Positions 1 to 9,279 of a stretch of DNA of 64,000 nucleotides are shown one piece after another (position 1 is the first letter of the stretch; each line of letters opens with the position of its first letter). The notes below the pieces were generated by a model. It did no database searches and was not told where the DNA came from. It was given only the letters and a program-made list of their open reading frames with translations. Where the stretch lies: NCBI GenBank assembly GCA_001636495.1, contig KV440964.1, positions 3,488,666-3,552,665 of the forward strand, in the 5' to 3' direction. Origin of the DNA: Sutcliffiella horikoshii (lineage in GTDB: Bacteria; Bacillota; Bacilli; Bacillales; Bacillaceae_I). The translations under genes and the position numbers were made by a program.

Positions 1-2
1 CA

Positions 3-2600
3 GAACAGGATATAGAGCCGCAATTGAGTAGTGTGGACGGAATCGCCTCCATCTCAGTGGAAGGTGGTGCCGAAAATGAAGTGAGGATCACCTTGGATCC
101 GAACGCCCTCTCTTCCTTTGACGTTTCCATTGATCAGCTACAGCAAATCATCGCTGCTGAAAACTTGAACCTCCCAGGTGGTTCCTTGACCGATCAGAAT
201 CAGAATCTGCCAATCAGGATTACCGGTGAATACAAATCTATCTTTGATATTCAATCACTTCCGATTCCCACCTCCAAAGGCGTAATCCAGCTGGATCAAC
301 TCGGAGAAGTGAAGGAAACCTTACAGCCGACCAACCAGCTCAGTTATTTGAATGGGGAGCCAGCTGTAGGCATGTCCATATTGAAGCAATCCGGGAGCAA
401 CACGGTAACAGTTGCCAATGACATTGAAAAGAAATTGGATGAAATCAGGAAGACATTGCCTCCAGGTGTTGAGATTAAACCAATATTTGACCAGAGTGAA
501 TTCATCGAAAAATCGATTCGTGCAGTCGCAACCAACATGATTCTTGGTAGTTTACTTGCAGCTCTAGTACTGTTCCTCTTTTTGAGGAATATCCGCAGTA
601 CCTTGATCATTTTATTTTCGATCCCTGTTTCCATTGTGGCCACGTTCATCTTCATGTATTTCAGTGGTCAGACATTGAATCTATTGACATTAGGTGGACT
701 TGCACTGGGAATCGGTATGATGGTGGACAACGCCATCGTCATTCTCGAAAATATCTATCGACTACGGCAAAAAGGATATTCCATGAAAGACGCTGCCATT
801 GAGGGAACAAGTGAAGTTGGTCCTGCCATCATCGCTTCGACTCTGACTACGGTTATCGTTTTCCTGCCAATCGTATTCGTGGACGGTTTGGCCGCACAGC
901 TGTTCAAGCCACTGGCACTTGTTGTTTCGTTCTCTTTACTTGCCTCTTTGTTTACGGCATTGATTATAGTTCCTTTGTTCTCTTCGCTTCTATTAAAAGT
1001 TAATACGAAGAGTTCCCGCTTTGAAGAGAGATTTACGGGCTTTACCAACTGGTACCGTTCCATTTTGGAAAAAGCATTAAGGAATCCCAAAAAAACAGTC
1101 ACATCCATCTTCATCCTTTTCTTGATTTCCCTAATCGGCATCCCGTTTATCGGAAAAGAGTTCCTCCCACAGCAGGACCAGAGCTTCATCTCCATGACCG
1201 TACGATTACCGGATGGCAGTTCTCTTGATGCCACCTACGATGTAATGGAGGAAATTGATGAACGTTTGGGAGATATTTCTGAAATCGACCTGGCTTTTGT
1301 AACCGTCGGTGGGACAGACAACTTCTCTGTATCTGCAGGCACTCAAACGAACCGTGCGAATTACAGCATTCTTTTGACACCGGTAACGGATCGTAGCCGA
1401 TCTGATAAAATTATAGGGGATGAGATTAGACAAAAGCTTGAAAATATTCCTGGAGCGGAAATTCGACTTTCCTCCGGTGATTCAGGCTTCTCCCAAAACC
1501 CGGTCTCCTTAAGCATCACAGGACCGGATTTGACCACCCTTAAGGCGATGGCGGACGAAACGGTTGAACTTCTATCTGAAATTGAAGGAATCCGGGAGCC
1601 TTCGTCCAACTATACAGAAGGCAACCCTGAAATTGTGGTCGATATCGACCGTGTAAAAGCCAGCCAGTTCGGTATTGGAAGCGGACAGATTGCCTCAGCC
1701 GTCTCTAGTGCCACAAAAGGGCTTGTTGCAACAAGAATGGCTCGGGACGGAGCGGAGCTTGATATCCGTTTGACAATTGAAGACACCTATACGGCTTCCA
1801 TTCAAGATTTGGAAAAGCTACTTATCAATACACCGACTGGCGAGAACATCCCTCTTCAGGCCGTTGCAACAGTTGAAAGAGGACAAGGCCCTAGCCAAAT
1901 TAACCGAACGAATCGAAACCGTGAAATTACGGTGAATGCCGATATCGTCAACCGTGACCTTGGAAGCGTGATTGATGATGTGGAAAAAACATTGAAAGAA
2001 AACATCTACATCCCGAACAACCAATATAAAATCACCATCGGCGGACAAGATGAACAGATGAACGATGCCTTTTTCAAGCTTGGAGGCGCCTTGGCGCTGG
2101 CAGTGGTATTGGTTTATATGGTGATGGCGGGACAGTTTGAATCATATTTCTATCCATTTATCATCATGTTTGCGGTACCTTTGACAATCATTGGAATTAT
2201 TTTCGGGCTGCTAGTCACCTCGCAACCGCTCGGTGTCGGTTCACTCGTTGGAATGCTCATACTCACCGGGATAGTCGTCAACAACGCCATCGTGTTTGTC
2301 GACTATGTGAACATGATGAAGCGGGACGGGAAAACAACCTGGGAAGCAATACTTATTGCGGGACCAACTCGTTTGCGACCGATTTTCATGACCGCCCTTA
2401 CTACCATACTAGGATTGATTCCTTTAACCCTAGGCTTTGGAGAAGGAATGGAGATCCAGCAGCCGATGGCAATCGTCATCGTATTCGGATTAAGCTTTGC
2501 GACCATCATTACATTAATATTGATACCAGTCGTTTATTATCTGTTTGATACGTTTAAGGAAAATAGAAGGCAGAAGAAGTTGGAAAAATTGGATGTATAA
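3..2600 (+). CDS. RND-family efflux transporter, AcrB/SwrC (YerP)-like, 5' part outside window
   Basis: This is an inner-membrane proton-driven export pump of the HAE1/AcrB superfamily; in Gram-positives the nearest named relative is SwrC/YerP, which exports surfactin-like and other amphiphiles. The reading frame is open to the first base of the window, so the N-terminal region (about 150-200 residues including the first membrane helix) lies upstream. Visible are porter-domain sequence, a block of helices at about residues 170-325 of the visible part with the motif GIGMMVDNAIVILENIYR carrying the acidic proton-relay residue, a second porter region, and a second helix block near the C-terminus (GMLILTGIVVNNAIVFVDY) ending in a basic tail. 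It lies 24 nt before the SGNH hydrolase gene. Substrate is not deducible. Confidence 0.9.
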   Translation, partial: EQDIEPQLSSVDGIASISVEGGAENEVRITLDPNALSSFDVSIDQLQQIIAAENLNLPGGSLTDQNQNLPIRITGEYKSIFDIQSLPIPTSKGVIQLDQLGEVKETLQPTNQLSYLNGEPAVGMSILKQSGSNTVTVANDIEKKLDEIRKTLPPGVEIKPIFDQSEFIEKSIRAVATNMILGSLLAALVLFLFLRNIRSTLIILFSIPVSIVATFIFMYFSGQTLNLLTLGGLALGIGMMVDNAIVILENIYRLRQKGYSMKDAAIEGTSEVGPAIIASTLTTVIVFLPIVFVDGLAAQLFKPLALVVSFSLLASLFTALIIVPLFSSLLLKVNTKSSRFEERFTGFTNWYRSILEKALRNPKKTVTSIFILFLISLIGIPFIGKEFLPQQDQSFISMTVRLPDGSSLDATYDVMEEIDERLGDISEIDLAFVTVGGTDNFSVSAGTQTNRANYSILLTPVTDRSRSDKIIGDEIRQKLENIPGAEIRLSSGDSGFSQNPVSLSITGPDLTTLKAMADETVELLSEIEGIREPSSNYTEGNPEIVVDIDRVKASQFGIGSGQIASAVSSATKGLVATRMARDGAELDIRLTIEDTYTASIQDLEKLLINTPTGENIPLQAVATVERGQGPSQINRTNRNREITVNADIVNRDLGSVIDDVEKTLKENIYIPNNQYKITIGGQDEQMNDAFFKLGGALALAVVLVYMVMAGQFESYFYPFIIMFAVPLTIIGIIFGLLVTSQPLGVGSLVGMLILTGIVVNNAIVFVDYVNMMKRDGKTTWEAILIAGPTRLRPIFMTALTTILGLIPLTLGFGEGMEIQQPMAIVIVFGLSFATIITLILIPVVYYLFDTFKENRRQKKLEKLDV

Positions 2601-2624
2601 CTAATCAGGGAGAGGATGAAGGAT

Positions 2625-3353
2625 ATGCTGAAAAAATGGAGTTTAGTTATAATGCTGCTTGTTTCAAGCTTTCTTTTCTATCCTCCCGCGATAGCGGAAT
2701 CCCCTAAGCACATCACGTACATCGCCATAGGGGATTCATTGACTGCAGGTCTTGGCTCATCCGAAGAGAACCATTTACGCATTCACGGATTTGTACCTCA
2801 ATTCACGAAATACTTGCGTGACGAACACAATGTCATAGTTGAAAATTATGGAATACCAGGCCTTTCTTCAACCGGATTGCTTGCACTACTGACTGCGGAT
2901 GAAGCATTACAAAACCGTTTAAAAACAGCTGGAGTCATATCGGTTTCCATTGGAGGTAACGACTTTCTGCAGACCATCCGCTCTGTACCGGAGAGCGAGG
3001 ATGAATCTGCACTCAACCTTCGCATGGAGATTCTGAAGAGGACCTATCAAGAAACCTACAAGCTGCTACGAGACCTTAATCCTGATGCAACCATTATTCT
3101 TTTAGGTCTGTATAATCCCTATCCTAAGGACCATGAACTTACTGAGCTTGGAGCAAAGTATGCCCCATTGTTTAACGGTTTTATTGAGGAGTATGCGGAT
3201 GACGAAAAGACACTGGTGATTGACCCTTACGAAGCTTTCAATGGTAAAGCTTTGGAATGGACACATATCGCAAAAGAGGACATTCATCCAAATGATGAGG
3301 GATATGCCGAAATCACCCGATTAATGAAAGCTGCCTACGAAAACAGCCCGTAA
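2625..3353 (+). CDS. Secreted SGNH/GDSL-family lipase or esterase
   Basis: The protein has a signal peptide (basic start, hydrophobic core, cleavage near PPAIAES) followed by an SGNH-hydrolase domain. Block I is GDSLTAG with the nucleophilic serine, the oxyanion region GGNDF is present, and the C-terminal DIHPNDEGY carries the Asp-x-x-His pair. It should hydrolyse ester bonds outside the membrane. An ATG at 2616 abuts the ribosome-binding site GGGAGAGG, so I chose the ATG at 2625, nine bases after it. It follows the efflux pump closely and may be co-transcribed with it; a strong terminator follows. The actual ester substrate cannot be inferred. Confidence 0.88.
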   Translation: MLKKWSLVIMLLVSSFLFYPPAIAESPKHITYIAIGDSLTAGLGSSEENHLRIHGFVPQFTKYLRDEHNVIVENYGIPGLSSTGLLALLTADEALQNRLKTAGVISVSIGGNDFLQTIRSVPESEDESALNLRMEILKRTYQETYKLLRDLNPDATIILLGLYNPYPKDHELTELGAKYAPLFNGFIEEYADDEKTLVIDPYEAFNGKALEWTHIAKEDIHPNDEGYAEITRLMKAAYENSP

Positions 3354-3354
3354 T

Positions 3355-3412
3355 AAAAAAGACTCCCCCCGGATTAGCATATCGCTGCCATTCCGGGGGA
3401 GTCTTTTTTATT
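3355..3412. terminator. Bidirectional intrinsic terminator
   Basis: A GC-rich stem (GACTCCCCC pairing with GGGGGAGTC) is flanked by an A run on one side and a T run on the other. It lies between the SGNH hydrolase gene and the converging yjbC gene and can serve both. Confidence 0.9.
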
Positions 3413-3430
3413 AGAACAAGCTGCATCAGC

Positions 3431-4006
3431 TTACAGTTTCGACAATATATCCTCATTGCCCTCATCTTCATCGTAGGTTAATACCTTGTCCACCTTGTCA
3501 TACGATTCACCATATAACTCTTTATCCTTATAGGTGTGAATCTGTTCATATGTAGCTTTCATTCCTTCATAGATGGCTTCTTCTCCGGCATCTGTCGGTG
3601 ACCAATAAAGGATCTCCATAGGATTTACTTCATTGGTTGCAAGCGAACGACGTCTGTAACCGATGGAGGATGCATGTTCGAATCCTTCTCTTTTGTAAAA
3701 ACGAAGTCGTTTTTCCGTATCCGTATCTTCATAGTCAACAGGCTCCACCTCTAAAATGATCGCCTTCCCTTTTTCTTTCAGCTTGTCCAGCAGTTTATGA
3801 CCGAGTCCCATTCCTCTGGCATCTTTTGAAACAAACAGGTAATCGATAAAGATGAAGTTTTCGAGTTCCACATACATCAGCACATGGTGCTCCCCCTCAT
3901 CTTTATGGTAGATGTCCCCTTTTTCTCTTAAAAGAAGCTCCATATGCTCTCTTGATTTCATTTCTTCTACTGGAAAATACTGATTCAATTTTTCATACCA
4001 ATTCAT
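3431..4006 (-). CDS. yjbC: GNAT-family N-acetyltransferase, YjbC
   Basis: A 191-residue GNAT protein. The acetyl-CoA binding loop follows the pattern R-G-M-G-L-G-H-K-L in the middle of the protein (about residues 83-92), preceded by the typical beta strand FIFIDYLFVS, and followed by a FYKREGFEH segment common to GNAT folds. The C-terminal third is acidic. Length and sequence match B. subtilis YjbC, a stress-inducible protein of unknown acceptor substrate, which sits next to spx in that genome; spx is not adjacent here. It is read from a start preceded by AGGGGAG and shares a terminator with the SGNH hydrolase gene. Confidence 0.85.
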   Translation of the reverse strand: MNWYEKLNQYFPVEEMKSREHMELLLREKGDIYHKDEGEHHVLMYVELENFIFIDYLFVSKDARGMGLGHKLLDKLKEKGKAIILEVEPVDYEDTDTEKRLRFYKREGFEHASSIGYRRRSLATNEVNPMEILYWSPTDAGEEAIYEGMKATYEQIHTYKDKELYGESYDKVDKVLTYDEDEGNEDILSKL

Positions 4007-4218
4007 TCTGTTGATTGACTCCCCTTTCGCTTTATCTCTATGTACATTTTAAGTATAACAGACTTGAACAGACCTCACTGTTAATATACCCTCTTCCTTT
4101 TCTCCTAAACATAGCCTACAATAGAACCATAGAGAATTTGTATACGATTACATACGACAAGGCTCATCTCTCATAGATCTTTACGAGATAATAGCCTACG
4201 ACAAAGGGGATGTATGAT

Positions 4219-4404
4219 ATGATCGAATATTTCATTGATTTCACTATCGTAGCCATATTGGTTATTGGCATTACCGCTGTAATGGGAGTACTGACAAATG
4301 GTATCGGAGAAAAGCTTTTCGGCGGCAAGAAAGGCTCTGAAAGCTTTGACAAATCAGCAAGCATGCAAGCCGGCTGGAAAAGTGTCGGTGGGAAAAATAA
4401 ATAA
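4219..4404 (+). CDS. Small single-pass membrane protein of unknown function
   Basis: A 61-residue protein with one N-terminal hydrophobic segment (about residues 2-26) followed by a glycine- and lysine-rich soluble tail ending KNK. I do not recognise a family. The ATG at 4219 is chosen because AAAGGGG lies ten bases upstream, whereas the ATG at 4210 overlaps that site. The gene is followed immediately by an intrinsic terminator, which supports its being a real transcription unit. Confidence 0.65.
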   Translation: MIEYFIDFTIVAILVIGITAVMGVLTNGIGEKLFGGKKGSESFDKSASMQAGWKSVGGKNK

Positions 4405-4407
4405 TAT

Positions 4408-4444
4408 AAAAAAGCTGCCATGTTGTTGGCAGCTTTTTTATATT
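4408..4444. terminator. Bidirectional intrinsic terminator
   Basis: AAAAAGCTGCCA and TGGCAGCTTTTT form a perfect stem with a six-base loop. The T runs on both strands let it end the small membrane gene and the converging glycosidase gene, whose stop codon it touches. Confidence 0.92.
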
Positions 4445-5655
4445 TAGTCGTTAAGTGGTGTAAAATCAAGGCCTTCTGTGTAGGAGTTACCTGCATTCCA
4501 AATCAGGTATTCATCTATTCCGTTCTCGTTCAAAGCGCGAATCTGATCTTCCACTTCCTTAGGGCCATAAGGGATATAATTGCCCGCACCAAGCCAAGTA
4601 GCCGTGAAATCCTGGATCCAAGGTCTTGAAACCGGTCTGTTTTCCAGTTCATCCAGCTTGGCATTCTCAAGCTTTGCGTATTCTGCAATAAGCTTATAAG
4701 GTTCTGTATCAGGTTTTGCTATGCCAAAATAAGAAGTCCAGTGACTCGGATAGATCATCGATGAGATAACATCCACGTGCTCGGAAATTCTGCTGAAGTT
4801 CTGTCCAATACCAGGTGCTTCCGGCAAGGTTGCCGTATAACCGAAGATATCGACTGATACCTGAACATTGTAAGGCTCCAATCTTTCTCTCGCATATTCC
4901 ACAAAATCCGTTACTGATTCAACTCTCTTTTGAACATTGTCCATGTCCATATCTTTGTATTCCCCATAACTGTACTCCAGGGAAGTGTCTCTCTTTTCAA
5001 AGCCTTCTGGGAAACGGACATAGTCAAACTGAATTTCTTGGAAGCCCATTTTTGCCGCTTCAATCGCTATATCAATATTGTAATCCCACACTTCTTTTAG
5101 GAAAGGATTTACGAATGCCTCTCCTCGCCCGTTCACCCAGACTTTTCCATTATCTTGAAACGATAAGTCCGGTCGCTCTTTCGCCAAAACGGAATCCTTG
5201 AAAACTACTATTCTACCAATTGGGTAAACTTCATTTTCCTCCAACGTTTCCATCATTTCTGCAGGATTCTTAATATATGGCTGAGCAATATCCATGAATG
5301 GGGAATCTTCTTCCTCCGGGATGTACGTTAAATAGCCATGATCATCCTTGATATCAATAACCATTGCGTTCAGGTCTGTTTTGTTCAGTAGATCTAGTAA
5401 ACGCGGAAACCTTTCCCCTCCAGCGGAATGACCTGTTACATAGATACCTCTGACTGCGTCTGGGTATGTAAAAGTATAGCCTGAATCAAAAGCAAATCTC
5501 ACCATGGAAACTGGCAGTTCACGCGTTTCCATTTGGACCTTCTTCGTAGCATGCTTGGCTACTTCCACTACTTCTTCATCTGCTTGTACAAGCGTCCCAC
5601 TAAAAGCGAGTATTCCGACTGCAGCAACCAGACCACCGATCATTTTTTTCATCAT
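4444..5655 (-). CDS. Secreted putative glycoside hydrolase (DUF4015 type)
   Basis: A 403-residue exported protein with a signal peptide (MMKKMIGGLVAAVGILAFSG, cleavage after VQA). The mature part is a TIM-barrel-like domain: GIYVTGHSAGG and VIDIKDDHGYLTY near the N-terminus, RIVVFKD, EIQFDYVRFPEG mid-protein and VDIFGY and SSMIYPSHW further on. This string of motifs fits the DUF4015/GH-like family annotated as putative glycoside hydrolase in many Bacillaceae. The Asp in FDYVRFP and the Asp/Glu residues in the barrel are likely active-site positions, but no substrate is known to me. It is transcribed alone, with the 52-bp repeat array upstream of its promoter region. Confidence 0.8.
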   Translation of the reverse strand: MMKKMIGGLVAAVGILAFSGTLVQADEEVVEVAKHATKKVQMETRELPVSMVRFAFDSGYTFTYPDAVRGIYVTGHSAGGERFPRLLDLLNKTDLNAMVIDIKDDHGYLTYIPEEEDSPFMDIAQPYIKNPAEMMETLEENEVYPIGRIVVFKDSVLAKERPDLSFQDNGKVWVNGRGEAFVNPFLKEVWDYNIDIAIEAAKMGFQEIQFDYVRFPEGFEKRDTSLEYSYGEYKDMDMDNVQKRVESVTDFVEYARERLEPYNVQVSVDIFGYTATLPEAPGIGQNFSRISEHVDVISSMIYPSHWTSYFGIAKPDTEPYKLIAEYAKLENAKLDELENRPVSRPWIQDFTATWLGAGNYIPYGPKEVEDQIRALNENGIDEYLIWNAGNSYTEGLDFTPLND

Positions 5656-5871
5656 TCCATTTCAAAATCCCTTCTCTTATGTGTTAGTTTTATTATACTG
5701 GAAATTCGTTGTGTTTTTACCTTTTTCAACAAATTACTTCAAAATAATCCTAGAGTACTAGAGTTAACCAGCGAAAAACCGCGTAGTCCTTTTTATTTTG
5801 GAATATCCATTGTTTGTGTCTTCTGTCTATCACCCTGAATGAAGGCCTCTGCCATTTGTTTTATACGTCAC

Positions 5872-6160
5872 GGAAGTTTTCATCCACGTCATGAGGACCT
5901 CTTCTTCCCCATTTTCTCGTCACGGAGGTCTTCATCCACGCCATGAGAACCTCTCCTTCCCCATTTCCCCTTCACAGAGGTCTTCATCCACCTCATTAGG
6001 ACCTCTCCTTCCCGATTTCCTAGTCACAGAGGTCTTCATCCACCTCATTAGGACCTCTCCTTCCCAATTTTTCATTCACGGAGGTCTTCATCCATGCCAT
6101 GAGGACCTCTCCTTCCCCATTTTCTCGTCACAGAAGTCTTCATCCTTGAAGGCCTACTTC
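5872..6160. repeat. Array A of 52-bp tandem palindromic repeats
   Basis: Six units begin at 5872, 5924, 5976, 6028, 6080 and 6132, an exact 52-bp period. Each unit has a hairpin (GAGGTCTTCAT paired with ATGAGGACCTC around a loop of about 7 nt) and a spacer of about 22 nt, pyrimidine-rich and resembling CCTTCCCCATTTTCTCGTCAC. The last unit is degenerate. The array lies between the glycosidase gene and the oppF terminator. A 52-bp period is not a multiple of three, so it is not coding. A related array occurs at 22762-22916. Confidence 0.9.
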
Positions 6161-6177
6161 TTCTACCGCAAAATCCA

Positions 6178-6216
6178 CAAAAAAACCGACCTCCACACAA
6201 GTATGGGGATCGGCTC
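6178..6216 (-). terminator. Terminator of the opp operon
   Basis: On the minus strand GCCGATCCCCA pairs imperfectly with TGGAGGTCGGT and is followed by a run of eight T. It lies just after oppF. Confidence 0.8.
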
Positions 6217-6232
6217 ACTAAATCCAAAGCAA

Positions 6233-7177
6233 TTACTTCACGCTATATTCAACTTGATATCTTCTATACTCCGCTTCTGAACACAATACAAAGTGTCCAG
6301 GCTTCACTTCACGCAACTCGAGCTCTTCATCCTTGGCATAGCCATGCGATGCTGGATCGTATGCAAAACGCTTACGAGCACGCTCGGAATCCGGATCCGG
6401 TTGCGGAATCGCGGACAGCAAAGATTTTGTATAAGGATGGATCGGGTTATTGTACAGCTCGTCACTGTCGGCGAGTTCAACAATTTTCCCGAAATACATG
6501 ACTCCGATGCGGTCAGAGATGTATTTTACCATCGAAAGGTCATGGGCAATGAACAAATAAGTCAGCCCTTTTTCCTTTTGAAGCTTTTTCATCAAGTTTA
6601 CAACTTGGGCCTGAATGGACACGTCCAATGCAGAAATCGGCTCATCGGCAATGATGAAATCCGGTTCCACTGCCAGTGCACGGGCAATCCCGATACGTTG
6701 GCGCTGCCCACCACTAAATTCATGCGGATAGCGGTTTGCGTGTTCTTTGTTCAGACCAACGGTTTCAAGGAGCTCGTGCACGCGAGCGAGTCGGTCTTTC
6801 CTTGACTTTGCCAGTCCATGAATGTCGATGCCTTCTGCGATGCAGTCAGCAACGGTCATTCGTGGATTGAGAGACGCAGACGGATCCTGGAAAATCATCT
6901 GCATTTTGCGGTTGAATTTCAACAGTTCTTTTTTGGACTTTTTGCCATGAACATTTTCGCCTTCAAAAAAGACTTCTCCGTCTGTTGCATCATAAAGTCG
7001 AATGATAGTACGCCCTGTAGTAGACTTCCCACAACCCGACTCTCCAACAAGACCAAGTGTTTCACCACGATAGATATCGAAGTTTAAGCCATCCACCGCT
7101 TTTACCATATTTGGTTTGCCTTCGTTGAAATATTGCTTCAGGTTACGAATTTCCAATAACTTTTCATCCGTTGCCAT
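6233..7177 (-). CDS. oppF: Oligopeptide ABC transporter, ATP-binding protein OppF
   Basis: Cytoplasmic ATPase that with OppD powers the oligopeptide importer. Walker A is GESGCGKS, the signature is FSGGQRQR and Walker B is FIIADEP. The ATG at 7177 is preceded by AAGGAAGGTG; it overlaps the end of oppD by 14 nt, so the two are probably translationally coupled. The C-terminal region lacks the cysteine cluster present in the paralogue AppF of this same window (CVFHTRCP) and ends EVKPGHFVLCSEAEYRR. It is the last gene of oppABCDF and is followed by a terminator. In Bacillus Opp imports signalling peptides (Phr, PapR type) as well as nutrients. Confidence 0.95.
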   Translation of the reverse strand: MATDEKLLEIRNLKQYFNEGKPNMVKAVDGLNFDIYRGETLGLVGESGCGKSTTGRTIIRLYDATDGEVFFEGENVHGKKSKKELLKFNRKMQMIFQDPSASLNPRMTVADCIAEGIDIHGLAKSRKDRLARVHELLETVGLNKEHANRYPHEFSGGQRQRIGIARALAVEPDFIIADEPISALDVSIQAQVVNLMKKLQKEKGLTYLFIAHDLSMVKYISDRIGVMYFGKIVELADSDELYNNPIHPYTKSLLSAIPQPDPDSERARKRFAYDPASHGYAKDEELELREVKPGHFVLCSEAEYRRYQVEYSVK

Positions 7178-8252
7178 TGTTTTCACCTTCCTTAACCATA
7201 ACAGGCTTTTCGAAGTTTTGCGGCATTGCGCGACGACGCTTTTGTACAGCCAACGGAGGCTCTACAACCGGTGCGTCTTCATGTAACAGCCATGTTTTTG
7301 CAAAGTGAGTTTTGGATATCTGGAACATCGGAGGCTCCATTTCCAAGTCGATTTGCATTGCATATTCGTTACGTGGTGCAAATGCATCACCTTTTGGCGG
7401 ATCGGATAAATCCGGTGGAGTACCAGGAATCGCATATAGTTCTAAAGCGTCTCCAAGTTCAAGGTCTGGCATAGAACTCAATAATCCCCATGTGTATGGG
7501 TGACGCGGATCGTAGAAAATTTCATCCACCGTACCAGTTTCTATAATCTGTCCACCGTACATGACAGCAACTCGGTCAGCGACATTTGCCACAACTCCAA
7601 GATCATGTGTGATGAAGATGATGGACGTATCGATCTTCTGCTGAAGGTCTTTCATCAGGTCAAGGATCTGTGCCTGAATCGTAACATCGAGTGCAGTAGT
7701 CGGTTCATCGGCAATCAATACTTTTGGGTTACAAGCAAGAGAAATCGCGATTACCACCCTTTGTCTCATACCACCTGAGAATTGGTGCGGATATTGTTTA
7801 AAGCGCTCTTCCGGCATTGGAATTCCCACAAGACGGAGCAAGTCAATAGCCTTTTCAGCAGCCGCGCTTTTGCTAAGCTTTTGGTGCTTGATAATCCCTT
7901 CCATGATTTGTTTACCAACAGTCATGGTTGGGTTCAAGGAAGTCATCGGATCCTGGAAGATCATCGCGATGTCTTTTCCGCGAATTGCCTGCATTTGTTT
8001 TTCAGTTAGCTTTGTAAGGTCCTTCCCATCAAATAGGATTTCCCCTTGTTTGATGTTGGAGTTGTTCTTTGGCAATAAACGCATTACGGTTTTTGTCGTA
8101 ACAGACTTACCGGAACCAGACTCCCCTACGATTGCAAGAGTCTCTCCTTTTTTCAATTCAAAATCAACACCACGAATGGCCTTTACTTCGCCACCAAATG
8201 TATCAAAAGAAACATGTAAGTTTTTGACTTCAAGAATTTTTTCCACTGTCAT
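7164..8252 (-). CDS. oppD: Oligopeptide ABC transporter, ATP-binding protein OppD
   Basis: ATPase subunit of the Opp importer. Walker A is GESGSGKS, the signature is FSGGMRQR and Walker B is LIADEPT. The C-terminal region carries PGTPPDLSDPPKGDAFAPRN and a long tail without the conserved cysteines that the paralogue AppD in this window has (CRFAPRCPKAFDRC). This arrangement matches my memory of Bacillus OppD. It starts 16 nt after oppC and overlaps oppF. Confidence 0.95.
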   Translation of the reverse strand: MTVEKILEVKNLHVSFDTFGGEVKAIRGVDFELKKGETLAIVGESGSGKSVTTKTVMRLLPKNNSNIKQGEILFDGKDLTKLTEKQMQAIRGKDIAMIFQDPMTSLNPTMTVGKQIMEGIIKHQKLSKSAAAEKAIDLLRLVGIPMPEERFKQYPHQFSGGMRQRVVIAISLACNPKVLIADEPTTALDVTIQAQILDLMKDLQQKIDTSIIFITHDLGVVANVADRVAVMYGGQIIETGTVDEIFYDPRHPYTWGLLSSMPDLELGDALELYAIPGTPPDLSDPPKGDAFAPRNEYAMQIDLEMEPPMFQISKTHFAKTWLLHEDAPVVEPPLAVQKRRRAMPQNFEKPVMVKEGENNGNG

Positions 8253-8268
8253 TCACCTGCCTTTATAA

Positions 8269-9279
8269 CTAGTCTTTCATCTTAGGATCTAATGCATCAC
8301 GGAAACCGTCCGCTACAAGGTTGAATGCAATCATCAACAAACTGATGATAATTGCCGGGAATACCATGATGTGCGGGAAGATCTGCAAAGATTTAAATCC
8401 ATCATCTATTAACGTACCTAGTGATGCCATCGGAGGCTTCAATCCTAGTCCAATGAAGCTTAAGAATGCCTCGAAGAAAATGGCACTTGGAATCGTGAAC
8501 ATCGTATTGATGATGACAACTCCGACAACATTTGGCAATAAATGTTTCGTTATAATTCGGTTGTTGGTCGAACCAAGTGTCTTAGAAGCGAGGACATATT
8601 CCTGGCTTTTGAGCTTGAGAACCTGTCCCCGGACGACCCTGGCCATTCCGACCCATCCGGTTATGGTCAAGGCAATGGTGATGGCAATTATCCCTGGTTC
8701 CAGCACGAGAATCATCAAGATTACAATTACCAAGTTAGGGATACCAACCAATACCTCGATGATACGTTGCATGATGTTATCAGTACGGCCTCCGTAGAAT
8801 CCGGAAATTCCGCCGTAAGCAACACCGACGACCATATCAATGAATGCTGCGAGTAGTGCAATATATAGGGAAATTCGCGTACCTGTCCAAACACGTGTCC
8901 ATAAGTCACGTCCTAGGCTGTCGGTACCAAACCAGTAATAATCAGTGACTCCACGTTGATCGTAAACGTCCACTCCATTTCGTGTACCATCCATGAAACC
9001 GAGTTTCTCGATTCCAGGAACCTTAGGAGGGAGATTTCCTTGTGCTACATTTTGGCTGTTAAAGCCATGGTCATTCATGAATGGACCAAAGATAGCAAGG
9101 AAAGCAATAACAATCAATACAATGGATCCAGCGATTGCCGCTTTATTTTTCTTAATGCGCAACCATGCTGTTTGCCAATAGGTTAAACTAGGTTTTGCAA
9201 TTTTCTCACTTTTATTTGGGTCTTGCACCGCAGGTTGAAATAATTCCTTTGGCAGTTTATCAAAATTGTTGTTATTCAT
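8269..9279 (-). CDS. oppC: Oligopeptide ABC transporter permease OppC
   Basis: Membrane permease of 336 residues. A cytoplasmic N-terminus leads to one helix (about residues 50-70), a long extracellular loop containing FGTDSLGRDLWTRV, and five further helices. The EAA-type coupling loop (KTLGSTNNRIITKHLLPN) lies near residue 240. The start codon shares one base with the oppB stop. It forms the transmembrane pore with OppB. Confidence 0.95.
   Translation of the reverse strand: MNNNNFDKLPKELFQPAVQDPNKSEKIAKPSLTYWQTAWLRIKKNKAAIAGSIVLIVIAFLAIFGPFMNDHGFNSQNVAQGNLPPKVPGIEKLGFMDGTRNGVDVYDQRGVTDYYWFGTDSLGRDLWTRVWTGTRISLYIALLAAFIDMVVGVAYGGISGFYGGRTDNIMQRIIEVLVGIPNLVIVILMILVLEPGIIAITIALTITGWVGMARVVRGQVLKLKSQEYVLASKTLGSTNNRIITKHLLPNVVGVVIINTMFTIPSAIFFEAFLSFIGLGLKPPMASLGTLIDDGFKSLQIFPHIMVFPAIIISLLMIAFNLVADGFRDALDPKMKD

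Noticed and set aside
755-1234. Antisense open frame of about 159 codons within the RND gene
   Set aside because: It is a shadow of a strongly coding frame on the other strand, with no ribosome site.
5872-6160. CRISPR array
   Set aside because: Spacers are similar to each other, not unique, and no cas genes are present. The same holds for arrays at 22762 and 40657.
5891-6280. Open frame of about 129 codons across the 52-bp array
   Set aside because: The 52-bp repeat is not a multiple of three, so each unit is read in a different frame; no ribosome site precedes it.
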